From the NCBI GenBank assembly GCA_026119935.1, contig JALRMH010000005.1:496001-560000 (forward strand): DNA of 64,000 nt, read 5' to 3'. Both the position numbers and the translations under genes were made by a program. Shown here piece after piece: positions 48,511 through 59,537 of this stretch. This DNA comes from Endothia cerciana (taxonomy: Eukaryota; Ascomycota; Sordariomycetes; Diaporthales; Cryphonectriaceae). Numbering within the stretch: position 1 is the stretch's first letter; every line of letters begins with the position of its first letter. The notes below the pieces were generated by a model. That model was not told the origin of the DNA and did no database searches. It worked only from the letters and a program-made list of their open reading frames with translations.

Positions 48511-50597
48511 ATGTCTGACAAGCACTTCTTCTCAGAGACTGCGGCCAACACGTTGGTTCCTCGACACCTCCGGGCACTTACGACCGCAAATCCTCATCTC
48601 TCCTTGATAGAGTCGGAACGAGTTGTCTACGACCCTCACCATGACCCAAGCACCGTCTCGATAATCAGTGGTGGTGGTTCTGGCCACGAGCCTGGATGGT
48701 CAGGATATGTGGGTACGGGCGCGCTGTCAGGAGCTGCATGTGGTGACATATTCGCCTCACCCAGCACGAAGCAAGTCCTTGCGGCGATGCAGGCAGCGCC
48801 TTCAGAGCAGGGCTACATTTTGATGATCACCAATTACACAGGAGACAAGCTTCACTTCGGGCTGGCGGCAGAGCGAGCAAAGGCGCAGGGTCTGTCCAAG
48901 AACGTTGCCATGATCCACCTTGCAGACGATGTCTCCATCGTCAGGAGCAAGTGTAGCGCGGTCGGTAGAAGGGGAATGCCTGGCCATATTATCCGTAAGT
49001 CTCCATTCATGTAAGGGGAGCAATGAGATTTGAGCAGAGACATTGACAAGTGACTTGCTGTGCTCCAGCTATGAAGATCACAGGTGCTGCAGCCGGCAGG
49101 AAGTACAGCTTTGATCGATGCGTTGAGCTAGGGCGAGAGGTGAACTCTCAAGTCGTCTCAATCGGATCTGCTCTTGACCATTGCCACGTTCCGGGTCGTC
49201 AAAGAAACGAGGCGGTGCCTCAGGATGTAGCTATAGTCGGTGCTGGCGTCCATAATGAGCCAGTAAGTTCTGTCATTCGCTGAATCCCAAGCCCAAAAGA
49301 CACCCGGTTAATTTGTGTATAGGGAGCTCAAAGACTGTCACCATTCCCTTCAGTGGAGGATTTGATCCAGTACTGTCTGAGATTGCTCTGCGACCCGAAT
49401 GATGTAGAGCGATATTTCGTGACGTTTGAGCCTGGTGACTCCATTGTCCTGGTTGTGAACAACTATGGAGGGCTATCAAATCTGGAGCTGGGGGCTCTCA
49501 CTGATGAAACAATCACTCAACTGCGTACGTTTCCAAGCGCTGCCAGCTGAGTATTTTTGCTAACTACGAGTAACAGAAACAAGGTGGAATATGACACCCG
49601 TCAGAATACTCACTGGAGCTTTTGAGACATCATTGAATGCTCCAGGCTTCTCTATCTCGCTCTGCAATCTGTCAGCCGCTTCAAGAAAGACAAATGCACC
49701 TGTGTCAGAGCTCCTAGAGCTTCTGGATGCTCCTACCACGGCAGTCTCATGGCCAAATTTGACGGCTCCTAAAGAGCAAGATAGATCTACCCGACCTATG
49801 TCGATACAGACAAATGGAGTTGCTAAATTCAATGACGGTGCAGATATAGTCTGTACGTACATTCAGGAGTCTACTTGCATGTCTGAACAAAGCTCATACT
49901 GCCGATAGTGGATCCCAGGTTTCTCAAGGCAATCATCCGTGGCGGATGCGAAGCCGCCATCGCGGCCGAGCCAAATCTGACGAATTGGGATATGGTCATG
50001 GGAGACGGGGATTGTGGCGAGGCCGTCCAGGGAGTTTCCGAAGGTCAGTCTTCCGCCTTATACTCAGGGCACACGATGTTGACGACTAGTTCAGCAATCA
50101 TCAAGATCCTCGACGCTGGCGGAGCAGATAAGGGGTCTGTGGTTGATTTCCTCAACAACACAATGGATGCTGTTGATGACATGGGAGGGACGTTGGGTGC
50201 TATTCTGGGCATTCTATTGTCAGCATTCACCTCCGCCCTCAAGGCCTCTCCCTTGGCGAGCTCGTCGCAAGCAAACGCCGAGAAATTCGCTGTGGCATTA
50301 TCCCAGGCTGTCACCGCCCTCAAGACGCACACGAGTGCAAGAGAGGGCGACCGAACTGTGATGGACGTCCTGCTTCCCTTCGCCGAGGATTTCGCCAAGT
50401 CAAAAGGCTTCCATCATGCCGTTGGAGTCGCGAAGGAGAAGGCTGAGGCTACACGATACTTGAAGGCGAAGTTTGGACGGGCAACTTATGTGGCGGAGGC
50501 ACGAGGTCAGGAGTTGCCCGACCCTGGGGCATGGGCGTTGTATGAGTGGCTTAACGGCATGTCTGAGGCCATAAAGACCTTTCAGTCATATCAGTAA
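48511..50597 (+). CDS. Dihydroxyacetone kinase family protein (DAK1-type, 597 aa)
   Basis: Six exons: 48511-48994, 49069-49262, 49323-49524, 49577-49852, 49909-50043 and 50095-50597, in frame, 597 residues, close to yeast Dak1. The family phosphorylates dihydroxyacetone with ATP; relatives use D- or L-erythrulose. The N-terminal DhaK domain has ISGGGSGHEPG and the covalent substrate-binding His in GVHNEPG (about H223). The middle carries TRWNMTPVRILTGAFETSLN and PGFSISLCNL. The C-terminal DhaL domain has MGDGDCGEAV (about 416-424, metal/ATP site) and DDMGGTLGAILGI. All key residues are present. Exon 5 ends in GTCAGT, and the last acceptor TTCAG is inferred from frame. Its substrate in this pathway is not decided by sequence; erythrulose or dihydroxyacetone are the candidates. 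Confidence 0.93.
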
Positions 50598-51643
50598 TTG
50601 TCTAGCAAGTCAGATAATGGCATATTATGGACCTCATGCTAATTTCAAGACACGCATGTGCATACAATATTAACCACGCGTCGAGGGTCCTAGTTCAGCA
50701 GAGATTATGAGTCTAGTCTGTTCTTCACTATTAAACTGGCGTCAAAATGTCCCAATTCAATTATTGAGGTATGAAACACATCATTATCCATCGACTCGGC
50801 TCTCTTGTTTTCCTCTGTTTCTTTTCATCGATTCTTTCGCTAGGAGCTAGAGCCAAGGGGGGATAAAAGTATTCACCTTTCTGTACCAACTCACAAAGAC
50901 TCAGAAACAGTGGTGTAGATGGATCAACTGCTACTTAGCTAACATAATGCTTAAACCGAACATAGACTGCATGCTTCGACGACCTCGTCTGTGCTTGAGC
51001 GCTATTAATTTATATGGGCTACACGGAATAACTCCGCGTGCCAGCAGCCGCACAAGATAAATCATAGCTAGCTTTTCAGCCACGGCCCGCGTCTCGTGGC
51101 CACCCTCAACGGCATCCCAGATATTCGGAATGCTGTGTCAGTTTAGTAGGGGTTTCCTAGGCAAGCGCTCTGGCGATTCATCCGCCCCTCACCAGATGGG
51201 GGCGCATTCCGGAAACGCGGGGCCCCAGACCAAGAGGCCTAGGGCCCTTGATCTACTAAGGCAGCTGGGAGGATTCTTTTACTTGCCAAGGTGAAAATCC
51301 CCGATCTCTCTGATCCAAACTAGCTTGGCTGTAATGAGCACAAACATCAGAATACTTCAGGCCATCTTCTGGCGAAACTAGCAGAAGCCCACTTGCAGGC
51401 TCGGAACTATTACTGATCGAAACATCAGCCGGATTGACCGAGTTGTGGGTAAGGTGAGTAAGGCACAGTTCAGGGAATCCAGGGCTTGCAGCAGGGCTGG
51501 ATATGCTCAACTTAAAGACCCCAAATCCCCCTCATTTTTTGTCGGGCCTCGCTCCACCATCCGCCCTCAAATTTTTGCCAATTGTGACGACACTACGCGG
51601 AACACTGGAATCTCTATTTGGACGATTTGTATTCTCTGGAAAT
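50598..51643. other. Intergenic region before the permease
   Basis: About 1 kb with the kinase 3' flank and the permease promoter. It holds one full cluster element at 51087-51101. No gene is seen; the minus-strand frame 51256-51510 has no features. Confidence 0.55.
51087..51101 (+). promoter_or_regulatory. Cluster element copy 7
   Basis: CCGCGTCTCGTGGCC, 543 nt upstream of the permease ATG, identical to the minus-strand copy at 48148-48162. Confidence 0.65.
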
Positions 51644-53231
51644 ATGGACGACAAGCCGGGAAGCCAACACGACGAAGAGACAAATGTTGAGCTGTCGAAG
51701 GCCCTCGAGGTCGGAGCCGTCGACGGCTATGTACCTGATACCGAGGAAGAGCGCAAGCTCGTGCGCAAGATCGACCTATACCTACTGCCGGCGATCTGGT
51801 GCATGTACCTCCTCTCGTACATGGACCGTACAAAGTGAGTTGGACGATGACACTCGACGACTTCCGAATATGACTGCTAACAAGACTCCCGCAAATAGTA
51901 TCGGGAATGCCAAGACCGCTGGCATGGCAACAGATTTAGATCTCGATTCAAACGAGTATTCGATGGCTCTAACAGTCTTCTTCATCGGCTATGTCGTCTG
52001 CGAGGTTCCCTCTAAGTGAGCCCCCCCTCCCCTTCCCGCACCCGGACAGTCCTGGCTCTGAGCTCTTGGCTGACCTGCATGATCAACATAGCATGATCTT
52101 AGCTCGAACGAGACCGTCCATCTTTCTCCCTACGATCATGTTCCTCTGGGGATGTGTCACGATAGCAATGGCCTGGGTGCCGAATTATCGAGCACTTGTT
52201 GGGCTAAGGGTTATCGTAGGAATACTCGAATCCGGATTTGCGCCGGGTGTCCTTCTTACATTATCGTCATGGTACAAGCCAAACGAGCAAGCTAAACGCT
52301 TCGGTGTTTACATCTCAGCTGCAATTCTGTCTGGTGCCTTCGGCGGACTCATCGCTGGCGCCATCGAACAGAATCTGGATGGCGCACATGGTCTCCCGGG
52401 CTGGAGATGGCTCTTTGTTGTGAGCCTCACCAACTCGCATCCTATGGTCTCAATACATTACCTGACCGGTCTCAATAGGTTGAAGGAGCTGCTACCGCAG
52501 GATGGTCGATCATCGCGTCCTTTCTCCTCTTGGACTTCCCCGCCAACACTAAGCGCCTCTCTGAACGAGAACGCGAGCTTGCCATCAAGCGCCTTCAATG
52601 GGCCAGGCCAGTGGTCGGCGAAGAGAAGATGGGCCACCTTGAGGCCCTGAAACATTCCCTAATCAACTGGAGAACTTGGATCTTTGTCGTTGGCTACATG
52701 GCTGTTGTGGGCTCATCCACGCTGTCCTATTTCTATCCGACTCTCGTCGAGGGACTCGGCTACAGCGGTGCGGTGACCCAGTATATGACAGTTCCCATCT
52801 ATTTGGCCGCCTTCATCTGCACCCTCTTCAACAGCATCATCATGGATAAGAAGCCGCAGTATCGCGGCTACGCTCTTGGAGCATGGATGTCACTCGCCAT
52901 GCTCTGCGCTATCATCACCTGTACGGTGTACAACTTCCACGCGAGATATGCCCTGCTTGTCATCATGGCGAGTGGTCTCTGGGCCGCCAATGCCCTTTCG
53001 CTGGCGTACGCGTCGACAACATTTGGCTCCATGAATCACGAGGTCAGGGGCATCAGCCTCGCCATCGTCAACGCGATGGGTAACTTGGCACAAATCTACG
53101 GGGCGTATTTGTTCCCTTCTGCGGATGCACCGAAGTATCTTATGGGTTTCGGTGTTATCAGCGGGCTTTGCTTCACCGGCGTGGTTTCATACCTCGCGTT
53201 GCAAATTCTACTCCGTAGATATCCGAATTAG
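51644..53231 (+). CDS. MFS permease, anion:cation symporter (ACS) type (462 aa)
   Basis: Four exons: 51644-51834, 51899-52015, 52092-52419 and 52479-53231, in frame, 462 residues, consistent with 12 membrane helices. The cytoplasmic N-terminus (EEERKLVRKIDLYLLPAIW) leads into LLSYMDRTNIGNAKTAGM, the hallmark of the Dal5/Tna1-like ACS family, which carries organic anions and amides such as allantoate, nicotinate and sugar acids. Other marks are GYVVCEVPSN, ESGFAPGVLLTLSSWYKPNEQAKRFGVY and WRWLFVVEGAATAGWSI. Helices continue through SLAYASTTFGSMNHEVRGISLAIVNAMGN. Position and shared promoter element suggest uptake of the pathway substrate; an acidic substrate would suit the ACS family (inference). 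Confidence 0.92.
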
Positions 53232-53889
53232 TTAGTCTACATAGCTAGCAACGGGATCACGAAAAATTGACATACTATCTGCAAGCCACCTCCCCATGAA
53301 GTGTCCCTTCATTCAGACCAAGAAATCGCATAAGGTTCCGTGGGTGTATAGCCAACTCCATGGTAGTCGCTGGAGTTTATCAGTTTTCTCTTTCCTGTTT
53401 ACTACTTGTTTCATGTTTGCCCCCTACCCCCTGGCAGGAAGAAAGGAAAGAGAAGGAAAAACAAAAGTCAGTTCAGGTTTTCCCCTCTTTCGTGGTCCTC
53501 GGAGACGCCACCACCCTTGTTTACGCCAAAAACCCAAATAGAAAAAGACAGCCTTCTTGCTTCTTTGTTTAGCCGCGGCACAAGCCTAGCCGGCAACGTG
53601 TGGATGAGAATACATGACTCTTCAGGCGCCTTTCCTCAGGCCAGACCCTGCGGATGTGACCCCGGGATCGGATGTCCATGAGACACGGACACGACTCGGT
53701 TCACGCCCGCCTTTCGAGTAAGCTTTCCTCTCACAAATAGGCTCTGATACATGCGGCGACCCCAGGTGCCGATGCAAGGTGATGAGGTGTGGTGATGATG
53801 CGGGGCCCCCCCCACGCGTGCATGCCGTGTGGGGCCGGAGGCGTTGTAAATCTTGGAACACCCCATTTTGAGTTGAGAGCGCGACCCGA

Positions 53890-53904
53890 GACCTCGAGAC
53901 GCGG
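53890..53904 (-). promoter_or_regulatory. Cluster element copy 8
   Basis: Minus strand CCGCGTCTCGAGGTC. It matches the nine-base core; the 3' half is partly diverged. It lies about 190 nt upstream of the DenD-like ATG. Confidence 0.5.
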
Positions 53905-54013
53905 CCCTCGAGACGCCCGAATAGTAGCCAGGTCGACCCGAACGGCGACGGAGATGTTCATAGTGGCGGTGCCTTTAGGGGATTAAGACCGCCCCATTGA
54001 CCTCATGAGCCTT

Positions 54014-54020
54014 TATAAAA
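54014..54020 (+). promoter_or_regulatory. TATA box of the DenD-like gene
   Basis: TATAAAA, 80 nt upstream of the start codon. Confidence 0.6.
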
Positions 54021-54093
54021 CTGCTCACTCTGAATAGAGACGGCGGTAAGGAAGCAAGAGAGAACTTGGACATCTCATACACATCTCGACAAA

Positions 54094-55123
54094 ATGTCAA
54101 TCACAAAGAACATCATCATCACCGGGGCCGGCGGCATGATCGGGCCCATGCTGGCGAAACGTCTCCTGAACGACGGCTACAATGTTGTGATGACGGATCT
54201 CGTCCAGGCCAAGGTGCCCGAGGGTGTGGCGCATCCGGAGAACGCGAAGTGCTTGAAGGGCGACATCTGCGACCAGGCCTTCGTCAAGACGCTGACCGAG
54301 GCTGCGCAGCCACTGCACGCCGTCTTCATCTTCCATGGCATCATGTCGGCGGGCTCGGAGGCGAACTTTGACCTGGTGAGAACCACAGGCCGGACCCCAC
54401 AGGCTACTACATGAGAGCTGACCCGAGAACCAGTCGATGAGAGTCAATGTCGAGAGCGTGCGCAACCTGCTACTCGCCCTGCGCCAGAGCAACCCGGGCG
54501 TCCGCGTCGTCTACTCCAGCTCACAGGCCGTCTACGGCCAGCCGCTGCCCAAGGTGATAACCGACGCCACCACGCCGACGCCGGAGGGGACCTACGGCGC
54601 GCACAAGTTCTCGACGGAGATCATCATCAACGACATGCACCGCAAGGGCTTCGTCGACGCCTTCACCGTGCGCTTCCCCACCGTGGTCGTACGGCCCGGG
54701 GCGCCTAGCAACGCGGCGCCGTCGTTCCTGTCGGGCATGATCCGCGAGCCGATGAAGGGCGAGGAGTGCGTGATCCCGCTGACCGACCGGTCGTACCGCA
54801 CGTACATATGCTCGCCGAGCAGCACGATTGAGAACCTGGTGCGGGTGTTGAACATGAAGAGTGATGCGCTCCCCAAGCACCAGAGGCATATCATGTTCCC
54901 CGGTGTGTCGGCTACGATACAGGAGATGATGGACGCGTTGGTCAAGTATGGGGGCGAGGACAAGTTGAAGTTGCTGAGGGAGGAGACGAACCCCGAGTTT
55001 GAGAGAATCTTGAGGAGTTGGCCTGAGGATTTCGACCCGAGTACGCCGGATAGGCTGGGATTGGTCAGGGATAAGAAGGCGGAGGATTTGATCAAGGAGT
55101 ATATTGACTCGTTGAAGGCATGA
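54094..55123 (+). CDS. NAD(P)-dependent dehydrogenase/epimerase, DenD-like (D-erythronate dehydrogenase family, 323 aa)
   Basis: Two exons: 54094-54375 and 54434-55123, in frame, 323 residues. An extended short-chain dehydrogenase: Rossmann motif ITGAGGMIGPMLAKRLL at the N-terminus, SSSQAVYG, and the catalytic YGAHK (YxxxK). The C-terminal part (SPSSTIENLVRVLN, FPGVSATIQEMMDAL, FERILRSWPEDFD) resembles the DenD branch, which oxidises D-erythronate, more than UDP-sugar epimerases. It may act on a tetronate or a related short sugar acid (inference). It carries a cluster element and a TATA box upstream. It converges on the CE15 gene, with 61 nt between stop codons. Confidence 0.85.
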
Positions 55124-55184
55124 TTCACGCCGAAAGAGGCTATATAAACCCGAATCTTCAGCCACTTCTGAGCTATTCTGCTCG

Positions 55185-56627
55185 TCACGACGCCGATGGC
55201 ACAGCCGTTGCCCAAGGATATGTCGAGGACATTGCACCCCCGTATGCGCTGAGATCATCATAGTTTTGCGTGATGTTCTTTCCCAGCAGGATCTTCTCGA
55301 CGAATTGCAAGACGGAAGTACTATACTGCAGTCAGCACTCATCGTTTCAAGAGATATATCTCTGAGATCCAGCCTAGAATTAGGCATGTGAGACATACTA
55401 CCCACTCAGATCACAATGTCCGCCGCTCCTAACGCTCATCCCGATCTTGTCACCAACGCCCAACCATTCATACACGAGCTTAGCAGCGGGATACACGATG
55501 ATAGCCGTCGCCTTGCTGTTCGTGAACGGATCGCCCGTGCCCTGATCGATGACCAACGCACGAGGTGCGATCGCCGCAGCAATGGTGTGAGCATCATAGG
55601 GCAGCCACTCGGAGTGGTTCACGAAGGTGCCCAACTCATTGTCACTCCACCACGGCGCGCCGGCCTTGGAGTTCTCGAGCGTCTCGTCCTGCCCACTCAT
55701 ATTGTGGTATCTGTACGGCCCCAGCCCCTGGACGCCGCTAGACATTGGCATGGTGAGTGTGATGCGCGTGTCGAACAGGCCGGCCGCGAGGGCGCCCTTG
55801 CCAAGGCGCGAGCAGCCCGTCACACCGACGCGGGTGGGGTCGATCTCAGGCACGGTGAGGTTGAGGGCGTCGAGTACGCGGTGGAAGCCCCAGGCCCAAG
55901 CAGTGAGGACTCCTGTGCGCGAGCAAGTGGTCAGGCCCAGCGATGAAGTGAACCCGGCATTCAGGGTGGCTTATTTACCGATGTCCCTGCCGCTGTAAAT
56001 ATCCCAGAACGCCCCAGTCTTAGCATTGCTATCAGCAGCAACAGACATGTAATTAAAGCCGACAATACCAATACCTGCTGCAATATAGGGCTCGTCATCC
56101 ATGCCGCCGATGTTGATCACTACGGGCGCGGGGGCTGTCTTGCTCGCCCCGGTAGGCAACTGCACGTCAGCCACGAACCTGCCGGACTTCCCGCCCGACG
56201 TGACAGCTATGCTAATGTTGTTCCCGGACCGCGTTGCATTGACCTCCTCCTTCGAGTGGTCTGGATAATAGCCATACTGATAGTCCTGAAGCAGCTGCAG
56301 TATCTCTGGCTGACGGCACGCGTACCACTCGTCCGGGGTCTGGATGCGACCACTGGCCTGGCCCTCCATGACGGCCTGAGCAAAGGCTGAGAGGGACTCG
56401 TTGCCGGCGTTGGAAGTGGTGGTGAGTCCAAGAGGCAGGAAAGGGTCGGGCATCGTGGTCTGTTGCGGGAATGCTGACCACTGCGGGAATGGCGATAGGA
56501 CTGTTGAACACGCAGTGTCCATCCTAGATATGCTGTGGCCGGATTCTCCCGTTGACGGCTCGAGCTGAGAGCACGCCGCGATCACAGAAAAAGAGAGGAC
56601 TGTAGCTGGTGAGGCCGTCTTCCGCAT
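55185..56627 (-). CDS. CE15 glucuronoyl esterase, secreted (432 aa)
   Basis: Three exons: 56627-55979, 55912-55399 and 55320-55185, in frame, 432 residues. CE15 enzymes cleave the ester between lignin alcohols and 4-O-methyl-glucuronic acid on xylan. A signal-peptide-like N-terminus (TVLSFSVIAACS) precedes PDEWYACRQPEILQLLQDYQYG. The nucleophile motif is GVTGCSRLGKGAL (Ser in GCSRxGKGA) and the catalytic His lies in SGGHCD. The last splice (GTATGT donor, TATAG acceptor) restores the frame and gives a C-terminal LQFVEKILLGKN. No carbohydrate-binding module is seen. It sits tail-to-tail with the DenD-like gene, but its own upstream region lacks the cluster element, so co-regulation is not supported. 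Confidence 0.9.
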
Positions 56628-57500
56628 CGTGAGGACCTCTGAGTTTGCAGTCTCGCAGTTACTTGAGTATTAGGTCTCCCTGAACTTGAAGGGTGGGCAA
56701 CCAGTAGGCTGGGTGGCGGTCGTTCGCGGAGGGCCATGTTGCAATTATTGGCGCCCCGAAGAAATCGATAACCAATCAGTTAAGCTGTAGGTAATCCTGT
56801 ATACATTCTCCAGATTTATGGTCTTGTGATCGTCTACATGAACGATGTGGTGGTCTCCATATAAACGCAATATCGGCAACCTTGCTTGTTGGACCGAGGA
56901 CTGCCGCTCTGACAGGACTATCAATATAACGTCCTATGGAGGTCATAAGTCGTGTCGTCACGGAGGATGGGCACCGTAGATGGCCCCCAGGGCGCTGGCT
57001 TCCAAGGTTTCGAATAGGCGGATTGTATGCCCGCCCATCATCAGACTTTTCAACATCGAGAGCCACGCCGCAACAATCGACATAGCTCCCGATCAGCTCT
57101 CCCTCTCACAGCCAAGACAAAACACGCCGGTATGCAATCAACGACGTCAAGGCCGTATATGGGGACATATTGTGAGCATATCCAGCCTTGAGTAGAGTAC
57201 TAAACCTACGCGTTCTGGCGGAGTTAAGTTGGGCTTGTATGGAGAGTTCTGAACCATTTGTAGAGCCGGAACGGTGAATTGAGAGTCCAGGACTGGACGT
57301 TGGCAATAGACAAGGATCCCGACAGCGGTCGTTACAGGGCCTCCTTGCCCTTCATGCCCTGTCTGGGCGATAAGATAAGGTGGAAGCACCCCGCTAGCCC
57401 CACCAAAAAAAGTTCGGGCTAGGTTGTGACGCAGAGGATTCACAGAGGCAACCTGATATTTCTCCTCCCGATAATTTCCACGAACACATCGAATACCAAA
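56628..57500. other. Divergent promoter region between CE15 and RIO1
   Basis: No gene seen. Short frames on both strands are unsupported. It must hold both promoters. Confidence 0.55.
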
Positions 57501-59093
57501 ATGGCTTCAAAACCAATACCAGACGCTCCCAATGAGTCACAGTCCATCGAACATCCAGCGAACGAAGCCGAGAACGAAGATGAGCTCGACGACATCCTTG
57601 CAGAGGACAATTTCGACCCGGACGAGGACCTGGATGGCCCATCCTACAACCGCCAAACCACCAGCGGCCCAGCGGGCGCCAAACCTGCTGCCAACACCCG
57701 CGCAAGTGTAGACGACCAGATCTCCGCCCTCTCCAAACACGCCGCCAAGATCCGCCTCGACGATGTCAAGCAGTCGCAGGATCGCGACAAGGACAAGGCG
57801 GACCGCGCCACCTCCGAGCTAGTCCTGGACCAGCGCACCCGCATGATCCTGCTGCAGATGATCAACCGCGGTGTGGTCAGCGAGATACATGGCGCCATCA
57901 GCACGGGAAAGGAGGCGAACGTATACGGAGCTGTGCTGCACCTGGATGACGGGAGCGAGCCGGTCCAGAGGGCGATCAAGGTCTACAAGACGGCGATCCT
58001 AGTGTTCAAGGATCGCGAGAGGTACATCACCGGCGAGCACCGGTTCAAGAGCGGTGCCGACAAGGGAAATAACAGAAAGATGGTCAAGCTATGGGCGGAA
58101 AAGGAGTTCAGGAACCTGAGGAGGATACACGCTGCCGGCATCCCGTGTCCTGAGCCCTTGTCGCTGAAGCTCCACGTCATGGTCATGAGCTTCTTGGGGG
58201 ACAAGAAGGGCTGGGCGTATCCGAGGCTCCGCGACGCCGGCGTCAGCAGTGACGAGGAGTGGAGGGACCTCTACATCCAGCTTCTCGGCATCATGAGACG
58301 GCTGTATCAGGTCTGCAGGCTGGTGCACGCGGACTTGAGCGAGTACAATATTCTCTACCACGATCGCAGACTATACATCATTGACGTTTCACAAAGCGTG
58401 GAGCACGACCACCCTCGATCCCTCGAGTTCCTGCGCATGGATATCAAGAACGTGGGCGACTTCTTCCGGCGCCAGGGCGTGGATATCCTCGCAGATCGGA
58501 CCATATTTAATTTCATTACGGCGCCCGAGGGGCCGGTAGGGGAGACTGAGATGAAGAAGAGCATCGAACATCTCTACGAGATCAGAGTAGCCACTGGTGA
58601 CGACGAGCAAGCGCAAGCGGACGTCGAGGTCGACAACGAGGTTTTCCGAAATCAATACATCCCTCAGACTCTGGAGCAGGTCTACGACATCGAGGTGGAT
58701 GGTCAGAAAATCGGTGCGGGTCAGGGCGACTCGCTCGTCTATCGAAATTTACTTGCTGATCAGGTCGTCCTCGCTAAGGATGGGAAGACTGGACGCGAGG
58801 GAGAGGGCGGGAGCGATGACACAGGTGACGAGTCTGACGACGGAGCCGCACTGAGCGATGACGGCAGTGAGAGTGGTGGGACTGAGGATAGACCCCGTGG
58901 AAAGCGATTTCAAGACAAGGATGAGAAGAAGGTAATTCATTCATATGATTTATACTCAAGGAGCGATCGCTGACATCACGTATAGCAACACAAGCAGACA
59001 GTTAAGGAAGCGAAGCGTGAGAAGAGGAAAGAGAAGATGCCTAAGCACCTTAAGAAGAAAATGGTCGCGTCAACATCTAGAAAGAAGAAATAG
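57501..59093 (+). CDS. RIO1: Serine kinase RIO1, ribosome biogenesis (512 aa)
   Basis: Two exons: 57501-58931 and 58986-59093 (phase 0), 512 residues. Rio1 is an atypical kinase/ATPase needed for late 40S subunit maturation. An acidic N-terminus (NEAENEDELDDILAEDNFD) precedes the RIO domain: STGKEANVYGA (ATP loop), AIKVYKTAILVFKDRERY, LVHADLSEYNIL (catalytic Asp) and LYIIDVSQSVEHDHP (metal Asp). The C-terminus is acidic and then very basic (KREKRKEKMPKHLKKKM), as in yeast Rio1. The small last exon supplies that basic tail. The start at 57501 was preferred to an upstream in-frame ATG at 57426 because conserved sequence begins after it. Confidence 0.96.
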
Positions 59094-59537
59094 ATGCTAC
59101 GCGGGCTGCAAGGCTTGGCAAGTTCACACTGGACTATATATCACTTCCCCATTTGAATGGTGACTTCCCTGTGGGAGGAAACACAGCTCTATCGGATGAT
59201 GAAAGCTAAATAACCCGGACAAGAAGCGTCGCGAGAGTTTCGACTTTTACGTCCGAACATCCGCGTTATCTTGATCTCGGACCTGACGACCGGCTAGGCC
59301 GGCCTGATGACCAAAGAGAGCACTGACGATGAGCTGTTGAACTCAAGAGATGCCCTTGTTGCCCCCAATGCCAACACCCCCATTTCTAGACCCAATTCCG
59401 TCTTCTACTTCGCATTTGGATCCTTCCGCTCATGACTTCCCAGCCGACATCCCAAGCCAACCGCCGGCTGGCGGCTTGGTAGATGGAAGACATCTAGCCT
59501 CATAGCTTCGCTGGTGGCATCTTCCCTGTTTCTTCTT
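59094..59537. other. Convergent intergenic region
   Basis: Only 3' flanks; no gene or repeat seen. Confidence 0.6.

Larger units (their letters stand above)
53232..54093. other. Intergenic region before the DenD-like gene
   Basis: It contains the permease 3' flank, a partial element (CACGACTCGG at 53690-53699), a cluster element at 53890-53904 and a TATA box at 54014. No gene is seen. Confidence 0.6.

Noticed and set aside
54521..55405. 294-codon minus-strand frame and a 207-codon companion
   Set aside because: Antisense to the second exon of the DenD-like gene; no conserved motifs.
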